Source: Lepidostoma basale
Lineage: Eukaryota; Arthropoda; Insecta; Trichoptera; Lepidostomatidae
Length of the DNA: 64,000 bases
Reading direction: 5' to 3'
Assembly (NCBI GenBank): GCA_022606425.2
Contig: JAHDVF020000729.1
Location: 1,426,001-1,490,000 of the forward strand
Position 1 is the stretch's first letter. Each line of letters starts with the position of its first letter. Of the stretch, positions 33,166-43,170 are shown piece by piece. Below the pieces are notes generated by a model that was not told the origin of the DNA, did no database searches, and worked only from the letters and a program-made list of their open reading frames with translations. Made by a program: the position numbers and the translations under genes.

Positions 33166-33225
33166 AACGTTTTTCGTTTGTTATGTCTCTTTGTGTAGAA
33201 ATATAAATAAATAAATGAAATAGAT
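33166..33225 (+). pseudogene. LINE 3-prime tail with AAAT repeats
   Basis: GTTTTTCGTTTGTTATGTCTC and then ATAAATAAATAAATGAAATAG, the same tail as the LINE at 10436-10722. Confidence 0.55.
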
Positions 33226-33404
33226 TGTATTATACTTTTCTCTATTTATCTAAAGGATACCCTACAATTCTCAACTTGCTACGCAACTTGGTCAAGTGGA
33301 TTTGAATGTGCACACGAGCTGAAAAAATCGATAAGTATTATCAGATTCAGATTGCGAATCTACAGTGGCAAATTCTTAGTTGATCCACGACACGAATTTA
33401 AGGA

Positions 33405-33595
33405 CAATTATGTAAAACTCCATATTGAATATTTAATATGAATGAAAACCCCTGTTTATTATCAAGGTTATATTATTTATTATACATTTGAAAATGATTC
33501 AGCAACACGAAATATGCGATTCCCATAAAACATAATAATACTTTTAGAAAACAGACGCTTTCATTCATATTAAATATGAAATAACAACAGTAAAA
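33405..33595. repeat. Fold-back family A, degenerate
   Basis: Left part TGTAAAACTCCATATTGAAT, ATGAATGAAAAC and right part GATTCCCATAAAACATAA, TTTTAGAAAACAGACG, TTTCATTCATATT are inverted relatives of the fold-back at 60393-60543. Confidence 0.55.
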
Positions 33596-34504
33596 ACCTC
33601 ACCTCAAAATGTATTAAATTGTTACTTTGTCGCCTTTTTTGTTCTTATATAAATACAGCTGACTGAACAGAACAAAGAATTTCTTATTACTTAACTAGAA
33701 TATACAAATGAATAATTAATTTAATTTAGACATCACTTATTACAACAGAGTAAAATTAACAATACATATTAATTTTCACAAAGATTTTCGGAGTAAGTAC
33801 TTAGATAGAGAATTATTTATGCATAATTTCCAATGTGGAAATACGAAGATAAACACAATAGACGCGTAAACTTTTAATTATCATTAAAACGAGGAAAAGC
33901 GCCATCCCTGTCATTGAAAAGCCTGAAAGGACTCGAGTAATCAGAAAAGTGAATAGAACAATGGCAGAGGGGTTGGAATCATTAAGTTGGATGGCCACAT
34001 TAGTTTATAGTTCAATTAATAGTAAGTACAGCAGAGAATAGCTTCAAAATGAAAACGTTGAACACAAAAAATAATCGATTAACACTTTTTGTCCCGATGT
34101 AACGGTATGTGTTTTAACTCCCATTGTGCGGCTGGATTTATTTGCAGTAAAAAAAAAAGTTGATCTCGAACTGCGGTTGGCTACATTTCCAGCTCAAACA
34201 GTCCTGGATAATCATAATATTACGTATAATTCAGTAGTAAAATCTAAAATAAAAACGTTTTTATGATACATTTAAATATGAGGTGCAAATGTAGTCTGCT
34301 GCAGTTAGAAACGATTTTTTGGACTGCAAATGTAGTAAGTAGCCGCGCATTAGGGGTTAATGCATTGATTTTTCTTAAACACAAAAAAATACGATAAGCT
34401 TTCACGTCATTATAAGTAGAGGAGCATACACGAGATAATAAGGTCCCGGTGATAAGGAAACTAATAATAAATGAATTTGTCAAACCATAATAAACTAATA
34501 CGAT
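33596..34504. other. Non-coding; no feature seen
   Basis: AT-rich, no recognised element or exon. Confidence 0.4.
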
Positions 34505-34900
34505 AAGGAAAGGACTATACGAGCATAGGAGAGATCTAAAATGGATGCTTTCGAGATGTTGTACTGGCGACGCATGCTGCGCATATCCTGGATGGCCAGA
34601 ACAACTAACCAGTCGATCCTTGACAAACTGGGAATCAGAGCAAGATTCGATGTTATGATCTCAGAGAGTGCTAAAATATTTTGGTCACATAGTCCGGAGA
34701 GATCAGGACAACCTCGAAAAGCTCATAATAATGGGCAAATTAGAGAGAAGGCGACCATAAGGACGGTCACCGAGCCGTTGATCCGATCAAATGACTAGCC
34801 TATCAATAACTACAGCCTGGAGACTGACCGGTGGCAGGGGTGCATGGCGAGTCAAAATAGATGGACACGCCCCTCAGTTATGAAGAGTGCGATGGAAGAA
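34505..34900 (+). pseudogene. LINE ORF2 C-terminal fragment (family F)
   Basis: About 60 open codons: MDAFEMLYWRRMLRISWMAR, TTNQSILDKLGIRARFD, then ISESAKIFWSHSPERSG and, after frameshifts, a W/R-rich end LTGGRGAWRV. This is the AFExWCWRRMLRISWTxRRTN block common to many insect LINE ORF2 proteins. Confidence 0.7.
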
Positions 34901-35059
34901 TAGAGAAAAGTCAACAGTTTGGCTTTAGAAACTGAGAGAACAGTCCTCGAAATGAAATATTCTAAAACCAAAAGATATGTAACAATATTAACGAAAAATT
35001 CCTTTTGCGGAATGCAATAATGAAAATATATTATTTGTGCAATTTAGATAAGGTAACAC

Positions 35060-35370
35060 GCCTAGATCAGACGCCGCACCAGGGTTGCTGACGTCATGGA
35101 CCGAGTGGCAAAATTGAAATGGCAATGGGCTGGACACTTGGCTAGACAGGGTGGCAACAGATGGGCACCCAGGATACTCAGTTGGAGACCATGGGAAAAT
35201 AGGCGAAGTGTCGGAAGGCTACCGATGAGATGGACCGATGATATTATCAAAAGGGTTGGAAAATCTTGGATACAAAGGGGGCAGGATAGAGACCAGCGGA
35301 AGAAATTGGAAGAGGCCTATATCCAGCAGTGGAGGGAAGAAGGCTAGCAAAGAAGAAGAAGAAGAAACAC
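35060..35370 (+). pseudogene. LINE ORF2 C-terminus (family W), well preserved
   Basis: 83 open codons: MDRVAKLKWQWAGHLARQGG, NRWAPRILSWRPWENRRSVG, RLPMRWTDDIIKRVGKSWIQ, RGQDRDQRKKLEEAYIQQWR, EEG and stop. A GAA-repeat tail (AAGAAGAAGAAGAA) follows at about 35351-35367, a typical short-repeat LINE 3-prime end. 5-prime truncated. Confidence 0.8.
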
Positions 35371-35529
35371 GCCTAGATAAGCATATTAAAATGGAACTAA
35401 TGTACTTAGACATAAGAACTAAGACACTGTCGAATTCAAGGATTCGTAACAAACACCAGTTTTTTTAAATTCTAATATACCTAATTCTATGTTTTTAAAT
35501 GAATTTACATATTATTATTATTTTGAATA

Positions 35530-35585
35530 GATCTTTGCATCATTACAGCGCGAGCCAAATCGATGTAAAGGGTGGGGACAATAAA
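35530..35585 (-). mobile_element. SINE 3-prime fragment
   Basis: TTGCATCATTACAGCGCGAG and CCAAATCGATGTAAAGGGT match the distal end of the SINE at 22495-22560. Head and body are missing. Confidence 0.65.
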
Positions 35586-35794
35586 ACATCAAAGGAAATA
35601 CGCATAGAACCTTGTGAATAGAAATATGACAGTTGTCTCTTTGTTGCTCTTATCGTAAGAGAATTCACGAATTCGTTATAACCTCATCCAAAGAGGTATA
35701 CGAGTATATACGCATTTAATCATCTGTCGCAGATTTTACTTACTCGAAACTTAATATATAGTTTTAAACGTGTTGCTTTGTGTTAAATATTTAA

Positions 35795-36062
35795 CTTCCT
35801 CTTCTTCTTCATCTTCCTTGTTGTAGACCTATGTGGTTTGTCCTCCAGAAAGTTGCTCCTCCTGTGAGGTGGATTCCCAGCTGTCCTTCCATATTTTAGG
35901 TCTTCCACGAGAACGAGTCCAGTGAGGCTGTTTATGTAGTGCAATATAGGGGAGTTTGGTGGTGTCTATTCTTTAGACATGACTGTACCAGTGCCTCCTT
36001 CGCTGTCTACTATCTTAAACCTCAAAAATCTCTCTAATTCTGGTGTTCCTCACGCGATCTCT
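35795..36062 (-). pseudogene. LINE ORF2 C-terminal fragment (family K)
   Basis: Reverse complement aligns with 53055-53440: EELxxxxRDRVRNTRIREIFxV-like start, then GHVxRxxTTKLPYIALHK, GLVLVEDLKYGRTAGNPPHR-type sequence and an AAGAAGAAGAGG tail. Frames are broken. Confidence 0.6.
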
Positions 36063-36644
36063 TAATATTTAACGCGACATGGTAATTTTATATACAATAC
36101 TTGAAAAAAAACAAGCAAAAAATGGTACACTTTATCAACAAAACAACAAAAGCGCAAAGAATATCGACTATTTCGAAGACTACAATAAAATTACGGTGGA
36201 TAAACACAGCCCTGACATACATAATACAGATTAAAGTTTTCTGGCGATTAGAACGAGAGCAGACAAGAGCGCGACTACAGGCGCTCTGCTTACAAGATCA
36301 TTAGCAAACTTCTCTCAACTAAACTCCTCAAAAGGAGAAACAGCTGTTCGTATTTACGAAATTACGTAGGAGACTAAATGGCTTATGTTTTGGATTATTA
36401 ATTACACTTGTTATCTACAAAGTTGCAACAAAAATTAAATCCGTTTAAAAATACATAAATTCTACTTGTTTCATTTTTAAATGTAAATTTCAATGGAAAT
36501 ATCGGAAGCTAATAGTTTGATACAATGTTTAACAAACGTGTTCTAGATTCAAAATAATCTGTATATTCTAAAAGCAGTTATTTAAAATTGTTTCGAATTT
36601 ATTAGAATATTATCATTAAAAATAATACATCATTAAATTTTATT
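36063..36644. other. Non-coding; no feature seen
   Basis: AT-rich, no recognised element. Confidence 0.4.
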
Positions 36645-36997
36645 GTTTCTTGAACGATGATGTAAAACTCCACATTAAATATTTAACTAACTAACTAACG
36701 TACCATCACGCCGTCTCTCCGAAAGGGTAGGCAGAAAGAATGGACTGTCACATTTTAACCGATGCGGCACTCCATCCTTCTCTTTTCGCCCCGCGGGATA
36801 CGCGGTGTGATGGGTTGCGAACCTCATAATTTAATATTAATGAAAACGAAAATGACTGTTTTCTAGATGTTATGGGAAATACTTTTTTCGCCTAGCTAAG
36901 GCATTATTAAAGGAGCACTTTACTGCATGTATTCTATATTTATCCTTCTTCATTAGACGGGCGAAACATGTCATTCCCATAAAATATTCACGAAATT
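36645..36997. repeat. Fold-back family A, disrupted
   Basis: Begins GATGATGTAAAACTCCACATT, is interrupted at 36686-36827 by the inverted RTE dimer (ATTTAA on both sides may be the target duplication), and continues ATTAATGAAAACG, CTGTTTTCTAGATGTTATGG, CGCCTAGCTAAGGCATTATT. It ends with the inverted arm GGGCGAAACATGTCATTCCC-ATAAAATATT (36958-36989). Confidence 0.6.
36690..36827. mobile_element. Inverted dimer of RTE 3-prime terminus, copy 3
   Basis: Opposite orientation to the copies at 22142 and 28513: TAACTAACTAACG, CCATCACGCCGTCTCTCCG, AATGGACTGTCACATTTTAA, then TCCATCCTTCTCTTTTCGCC and GGTGTGATGGGTTGCGAACC. Nested in a family A fold-back. Confidence 0.65.
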
Positions 36998-37374
36998 AAA
37001 GTTTGAAAACAAAAAAAAAAAGTATAAAAAAGTGAACTATGAAGGAAATAATACTAGATTCAGATGCTGCATGTATAAACGGCGAGCTTACTGCCGAATA
37101 CCAAATGACCGATATGTGAGATGTTATCTATTCATCGTTACACTTTTCTTTGTAACTCGAGGTATTTATGTATAGCGATAAAGCAGCACACACCCAAGTG
37201 GAGTAGATAAAACACTTTTACGACACGGTGTGACGTCTTCATCCTATTGTTTTATTATCGGCGCGGGAACGTGCCTCTGCAGAGCACGAGGGTCAATAGA
37301 CAAAACTCCCCTAGTGCCAAAGAGATATTTTACTAAGAATAAGAGATCCAGTGTCCCTCTTTTAGCTAACGAAT

Positions 37375-37850
37375 CATCACGCCGTCTTCCCGAAAGGGAA
37401 AGCAGAATAAATGAACCACCACACTACTCTTTCATGACATACTTTCTCTTGATTCCTCAGCAAACATACATCGTGCCTTTTGTTTTGTTTCGTCTCCGAC
37501 TCCTCGCGTGGTCGATATTTGATTGATTTGATCGTGCCACATTTTCTTCGGTTTTCATCTATTTCTTGTTCAGTTTACATCGTTAACATAAACTTTCTAC
37601 ACCATTATTTCTTCATTCAAATCATCTCAATGACCCTTTCATTATTTTGTTCATAACACATTCATTTGCACTGCATTCACTTCTTATACTCGCATTTGAC
37701 ACTCCATCATATACATATTTATCACACATTCGTCTAATAGATATCATTTTTACCGCATTTATTCAATTTGTATCACTCTTTTGCCAGTTACATTCTTCAT
37801 TTCCATATAAAAGGGTCGGTACAAGAACACCACTGTGCACTGCAATCTAT
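37375..37850 (-). pseudogene. RTE-type LINE ORF2, long antisense copy
   Basis: Antisense counterpart of the 11825-12420 copy, reaching the same upstream point (reverse complement CAGTGCACAGTGGTGTTCTTGT, ACCGACCC). Contains YDGVSNASIRSECSANECVM, NKIMKG-like sequence and ends GGCGTGATGATTC without a clear repeat tail. Many stops. Confidence 0.75.
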
Positions 37851-38449
37851 TGTATTGTAAATACGATATTTTGGTCATTAGACGATCACAGCCCAAAAGA
37901 AAGCTTCTACCAATTGAAGTGTTCTTGCTAGTGAATTCTAGTTTCGAAAAATTATCACTATTATATTTTATGAAATCACTATTATGTTATATGAAATCCG
38001 AAACCCAACATTATATGTTACCAAATACACAAATCAGTGCACTGAGCATAGACAATAGAAAAAGAAAAAACATTGTGTTAAAATAGTAGAATATGATAAA
38101 CTCCTGAAGAGTTAGTATTAAATTGAGTAAAAATATACATATATTTTCTATGATTTATATTGATATTAACTTTGTGATAATTAAAGATATGATTATTGTC
38201 TTTTAATTTTAATAACATATTACAGAAATAATAAAATAAAAATATTTTAGATCTTTAACTTAGGCGTTGAATGTTTAGGCGTAAACACTGTGGAATTCCT
38301 TTCACTCAAAAGTTCAGAAAAAAAACAATTTTATAATTAAATAACATTAACTAATATACTGGAAATTTTTGTCATTAAAACAGTTCAAATATAGGCTTCA
38401 TATTTATCTAACTGGATCTATCTAATTTGTCAATGAATAATTATTATGT
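37851..38449. other. Non-coding; no feature seen
   Basis: AT-rich. The short dispersed string GCGTAAACACTGTGGAATTCC at about 38279 recurs near 19203 and 33014. Confidence 0.4.
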
Positions 38450-38560
38450 TAGTATGAAGTATGAGGATAGCGACATTGAATTTAAGAAACTTCTGAAACA
38501 CTGTTCGTTCGTTTTTTTTTAATGCGCCCTTGAGGTGAATAATTTTACAAACTGGCGAAA
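38450..38560 (+). pseudogene. LINE ORF2 extreme C-terminus
   Basis: MKYEDSDIEFKKLLKHCSF and the end AATGCGCCCTTGAGGTGAAT parallel 41868-41960 and the minus-strand copy at 4203-4400. Confidence 0.6.
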
Positions 38561-38924
38561 TTTAAAAATAAATCCCGAGAAAATAAATAAATAACATGAC
38601 GCTCACTTCCAACGTGCCGACTTATCCCATCCGAGAAATGTTACTACATCAAAATTCTAGAAAATATTATAATATCGAACAAAAGAAAGCTATGAAAAGG
38701 AAAGTGTAATAAATTAAATAAATGAAGAAATATTGGTTGATAAAATCGATTGGGCGATGAATGGTGGCTATCGCTTTTCCCAGATTCTCAAATGGTCGTC
38801 AGGTGCCAGCGAATGTCCGAGCATTATTCACAAATGTAGAGGAGTGAATCAAGACACGATATATTATCTGTTGTATAATATATATAAAATAAAAAAAACT
38901 AACCATCGCACATCGATATCATCG

Positions 38925-39045
38925 TCATCATCGCAGAAAGAATGGACTTCCGCTTCCTCAACATTCATAAATCGTGTCATGCACGCTCGTCTATTTCTGA
39001 CTCCTCACGTGACCGACATTCAATATTTGATTTATTTGATAATAT
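38925..39045 (-). pseudogene. RTE-type LINE fragment
   Basis: Antisense: GCAGAAAGAATGGACTTCCG, CTTCCTCAACATTCATAAAT, CGTGTCATGCACGCTCGTC, TATTTGATTTATTTGATA. Short and missing the terminal tip, with a deletion after ATGGAC. Confidence 0.65.
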
Positions 39046-39269
39046 AATGTGCAATAAATACACATTATATTATCATCAGACAGAATACAGTAAGCTGCTA
39101 AATTTTGTAGACTCTCAAGTCTCGCTCATTCAATCAAAATCAAAATCATTAATATACATTTTTTATTTCAATAAAAAAATTATTTAAAAAAAATGAATAA
39201 ATGTCCCACTAATATGAATATATTTATACCGAAATTTAATAAGAACACGGCATCAGGAAAGCGGTTTAT

Positions 39270-39350
39270 TTTAATATTAATGAAAACGTCTGTTTTCTAG
39301 GAGTTTTCATTGTATTTTGTTGGAATGATGTGCTTCGCCATATTAGAGCA
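39270..39350. repeat. Fold-back family A, left arm only
   Basis: ATTAATGAAAACGTCTGTTT, TCTAGGAGTTTTCATTG and GGAATGATGTGCTTCGCC match the left arm at 60393-60458. Confidence 0.55.
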
Positions 39351-39984
39351 CCATTACATATACCCTAGCAATATTAATTTTAACGTCAAAGTTCAAGAAG
39401 AAAAAAAAACGGTACATCATATCACAAATCTTAGAACTTAAAAAGCAATCATTAATATTTTCATCAGTCCTGGCTAATAATGGTAGAGTTAAAATTAATA
39501 ATATACAGCTTAAGATTGTCAAACATTTAATGAATGATAGTATGTATAAAAAATACAATTATATACTAATGTATTATACATCATTTTAATTTAGTATAAA
39601 TTATGATTAATGTACAATAATCCAAATGCTTTGGGGAACATACATATATGTAAAAACATGTTGCACCTAAACAAAAAAAAAACTTTGATGTGCTCTCATA
39701 ATTATGCAGATCCCTGTAGGTGTGTTATATTCTCAGTATCTGATTGGCCTAGTATGGCTGGAGGCAACAAAATCAATCAAGCAAAAGATGAATCATGGTA
39801 TCTTTAATGTGTAATGTGATAACTGAATAGCTGGATGTGAATCATAAGATATTCAGAGGAGGACAAAGCTTATGTTTATCTCACAAGTACTATCTTGATA
39901 ATGTTTTTATTATACATAAATATAAATTATTAGTCCCAGAAAGTGAAAATGAAAGGCTGTACTCATTAGGGGTTAAAATATATA
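39351..39984. other. Non-coding; no feature seen
   Basis: AT-rich, no recognised element. Confidence 0.35.
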
Positions 39985-40200
39985 GCCAGATGGGGCAGTA
40001 GCAGATCGGCACCCAGAATACTCCAATGGGGGCCTTGGAAAAGGAACAGATGTGTCAGGAGATCACCGAAATGATGGTGTGATGACATTGCCCAAATAGA
40101 TGGGAAGTTTTGGATGCGAAAGGAATTAAACAGGAAAGAGTGAAGAAAAATGGAAGAGACCTATATCCAGCAGCGGAGGGAAGAAGGCTGAAGAGGAAGA
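39985..40200 (+). pseudogene. LINE ORF2 C-terminus (family W)
   Basis: ARWGSSRSAPRILQWGPWKR-like start, then (frameshifted) DDIAQIDGKFWMRKELNR and EETYIQQRREEG before an AGAGGAAG tail. Diverged sister of 35060-35370. Confidence 0.65.
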
Positions 40201-40957
40201 TCAATTATAAATCAATATAAAGTGAAAATTAATTTAAAAAATAATTTCACAAAATATAGTGTAATAAAGAAACTAAAAATAATTATACATTTTACTGAGA
40301 TATCTTCATTTGAATATAAAAAAATATCTTACAAGTATGGTGTTGTTGTTCCTCATGAATCAACAAAAAACAATATAAGTCATATTGAAATGAGTAAATC
40401 GTTATGTTGGGATATACTTATTATACTAAAATGTGTTTGTATCGCAGATATTAAATTCACCTGGTGTACTTAGCATTTTATTTACAGTGTGTAATGTTTG
40501 CGGTAGTCCAATGGAATATCATATCGCTGGCTAGATAAATGCAAAACAAGGTAGCTGGTAATTAGCAAATTACACTATGCTACTACTAGAAGGCCTATCT
40601 AAAAGTGAATGTGTAATATGTATGATTGAAATTCCTTTCCATCATACATATATTTAATACACTTAAAATATTAGAAGCAATAACAATAGTCTATTGGAAT
40701 TATTCCTTAATAAGTAGAACTATCATTTACATACAAAATACCTAAGGAAAGATCAATGGGTGATCTGATATGATCAAATATTTCACTTACAAAAGCGGTA
40801 GAAACACAACCATAACAAACTTAATAAAGTTTTAATTCAATATCTCCCATACATATAAAAAGGGTAGCAATATAAATAATTATTGAAACTCAATTATATC
40901 AAAAAAATCTATTTCTTATAATTTATCAGATGCCCCACAATCATTTAAGATTCAGCT
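40201..40957. other. Non-coding; no feature seen
   Basis: AT-rich, no recognised element. Confidence 0.35.
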
Positions 40958-41003
40958 ATACTACATGTTAGGACAAGTAATTACTTGTGCTAACATGTAG
41001 TAT
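40958..41003. repeat. 46-bp near-perfect palindrome
   Basis: ATACTACATGTTAG, G, ACAAGTAATTACTTGT, G, then CTAACATGTAGTAT: spacer-free and symmetric except for one G-G position on each side of the inner 16 bp. No associated repeat family found. Confidence 0.85.
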
Positions 41004-41494
41004 CTGTATGAAAATAGACTAAATCCCAGAAATTACAGTTATCAATTAGCCTTACAATGAGATATTGGATATAAAAAATATGTAAATGATGCTTCATAAG
41101 CGAACAAGGATATAGAGCTGGAAATAGCCTGTGCCGTGAATAAGATAGAAAGGTATTTGCACATGAATTAATTCAAGTGCCTCGGCACCTTGGAATCGTT
41201 GATGAAATGAATTATAATTTGTTCTGTGCAAACAATCAAATAACTCATTTCAAATATTGGGCGGAAGGTCACCAATACTAATATGCCACTGCAGCAAGCT
41301 GCAATCTGAGGAGCTATGGCATCTGCTCCGAAAAAATAATACAATTGTTACTATAAAGTCACATAATTTACATAGAATATAAAAATAAATATATTATTTA
41401 TGATACACATATAAAATTTTAATTAATCCTTTTAGAAAGTTAGAATGTTATGATGTTTGAAAAATTCAATATGGAAAAACTCTGATGTGAAGAT
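41004..41494. other. Non-coding; no feature seen
   Basis: No recognised element. Confidence 0.35.
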
Positions 41495-41960
41495 CAGCAG
41501 CAAAGTAAGGATCAATAAGGTTTGTGTGCAACCAATCATGACATACGGGATAGAATGCAGGACGGACCACCACAATTATAAACAACGCGTTCAAAGTGTC
41601 AGAAATGAAGATACTTAAGTTCACTGGCTTAAAATCTTGAGAGTGAGTAAAATACAAATTGTGTTTGACAGTGTTTAAGGCTCGACACCAGAGAGCGCCA
41701 GCGTACATATCAGACCTCTGCGTGACACCCATGCCAACGGAAAGGCAACATTCACCAATCAGTAGAAACAAGTGCAAAAAACAACAATTCCAGTCAGAGC
41801 CAATAAAGCAAGTTTCGACGATCGTGCTTTCAGTGTTGCGGGTCTGTTGGCGTGGAATAGCCTCCATTATGAGGATAGTGACATTAAATTTAAGAAACTT
41901 CTAAAGACTGCACTGTTCGGTCGGTCATTTCCTAGTGCGCCCTTGGAGTAAATGATTTTA
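41495..41960 (+). pseudogene. LINE ORF2 fragments, two blocks
   Basis: First block 41500-41645: SKVRINKVCVQPIMTYGIEC, RTDHHN (thumb block KxxIxKxxVxPxMTYGxExRTD). Second block 41650-41960: CLTVFKARHQRAPAYISDLC, VTPMPTERQHSPISRNK, then frameshifted DRAFSVAGLLAWNSLHYEDS, DIKFKKLLKTALFGRSFPSA, PLE. The blocks probably come from two different LINEs inserted side by side. Confidence 0.7.
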
Positions 41961-42079
41961 CAAAACGGCACACTTAAAATATAAGTCATCAAAATAATAA
42001 TAATAATAATTAAGAAAAAATCTGGCATGACACTAAATGACGGAATAAGAAATAAGGATATTTGTACATGAATTAATAT

Positions 42080-42290
42080 GTGGATAAAGGAAATATGTGA
42101 GGTTGAAGATGTCCTTAGGTGGGGGAGGCAAAGGAGAATATATTGATATGCACACTGAGAAAAATGGCAGAATAGAATGACCCCAGGCAGACCACCAAAG
42201 AGATGGTTTGACAGCTGGGAATCGACTTTACAAGAGGCCAACCCCTCTTAAGAAACAGGTCACAAGGCTTATAATAATAAAAAGAAATTA
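42080..42290 (+). pseudogene. LINE ORF2 C-terminal fragment (family K)
   Basis: ICEVEDVLRWGRQRRIY, then frameshifted RMTPGRPPKRWFDSWESTLQ, EANPS, stop, ETGHKAYNNKK. Same block as 53150-53440. Ends AATAATAAAAAG. Confidence 0.65.
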
Positions 42291-42581
42291 TCAAAATGAT
42301 TTATTAAAGTATCTAAAATACATTAATTCTAAGTTCCTACAATTTTTCATAGGAAGCATCCAAATACTGAGTTGCCTAAAAGTGCACAATTGTAAACATT
42401 ATCTTAGTAGATACAATGATAATGCATTTGGGTCTTTAAACATTTTTGCTAGGGTAAAATCAAGGTTATTTTGTGAGATTGATAAAATTAAAATATTGTC
42501 TCTCGAATGATGATGTAAAATTACTTATTATATGAAATACTTTTAATGTATATACGGCACCAAGTAGTTTGTTTTGTTACC

Positions 42582-42613
42582 CTGACAAAGTTCTGGTGGA
42601 AGCGAAACTAGTT
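42582..42613 (+). ncRNA. Hammerhead-like motif, degenerate
   Basis: CTGACAA-A-GTTC...GAAGC-GAAAC-TA-GT-T. G8 of the core is A; the rest, including the minimal AC/GU helix III, fits. Sister of 7917-7948. Confidence 0.25.
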
Positions 42614-42794
42614 GGTATTTAAAAATATATATTTATTTGTTTCCTTTTTACATATTGAGGAAAACAAAAATTTTAAAATCTTTTGAAGTCACCAGCAATT
42701 ACACTGGTGACTGGCTGATGCTGAAAGCACAATATAGGAATAAGTGGAAAAGTATGGGGGAGGGCAATGTCCAGCAGTGGACGATATGGACTAT

Positions 42795-42978
42795 ATAAGT
42801 ACGTTCAGAAGGCAAATACTCTTAATTCTGGAGAGTATCCTGTCTTCCTAATGTTGAACCATTTCTCATGCGTTTCTGGTAGTATACTATACACAATATA
42901 TTATTTTACCTGTTCTCAATAGATGACTTAAAAATAAATTTTGTAATGTCTGTTGCTGAAATAAACTGATTTGATTTG
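42795..42978 (+). pseudogene. LINE 3-prime UTR and tail (family J)
   Basis: AAGTACGTTCAGAAGGC, TATCCTGTCTTCCTAATG, CTCATGCGTTTCTG, TTTTGTAATGTCTG and the tail ACTGATTTGATTTG. Matches the 3-prime UTR at 31785-31935; no coding part left. Confidence 0.65.
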
Positions 42979-43170
42979 AATATTTTATGTATAGAGGTTT
43001 CGCTTAGCTAGGGCATTATCATGTCTTTTGATAATGTCATATAGTGATGAACATTTCACTTTATTGTGATATTTAAAAAAAAAATCAGACAATGTAAATG
43101 TTCCTTAACTTTTTATATAAACATCAAGCTAAATTCATTAATTCAACATGATAAGTAATAAAAAACTCAC

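Noticed and set aside
35351..35367. GAA microsatellite as an independent feature
   Set aside because: It directly follows a LINE stop codon and is better explained as that element's 3-prime tail; the same holds at 47860, 53425, 59350 and 63840.
1..43164. TSC-box/leucine-zipper exon of bunched
   Set aside because: I looked for the conserved block on the minus strand and found no frame resembling it; it is presumably outside the window.
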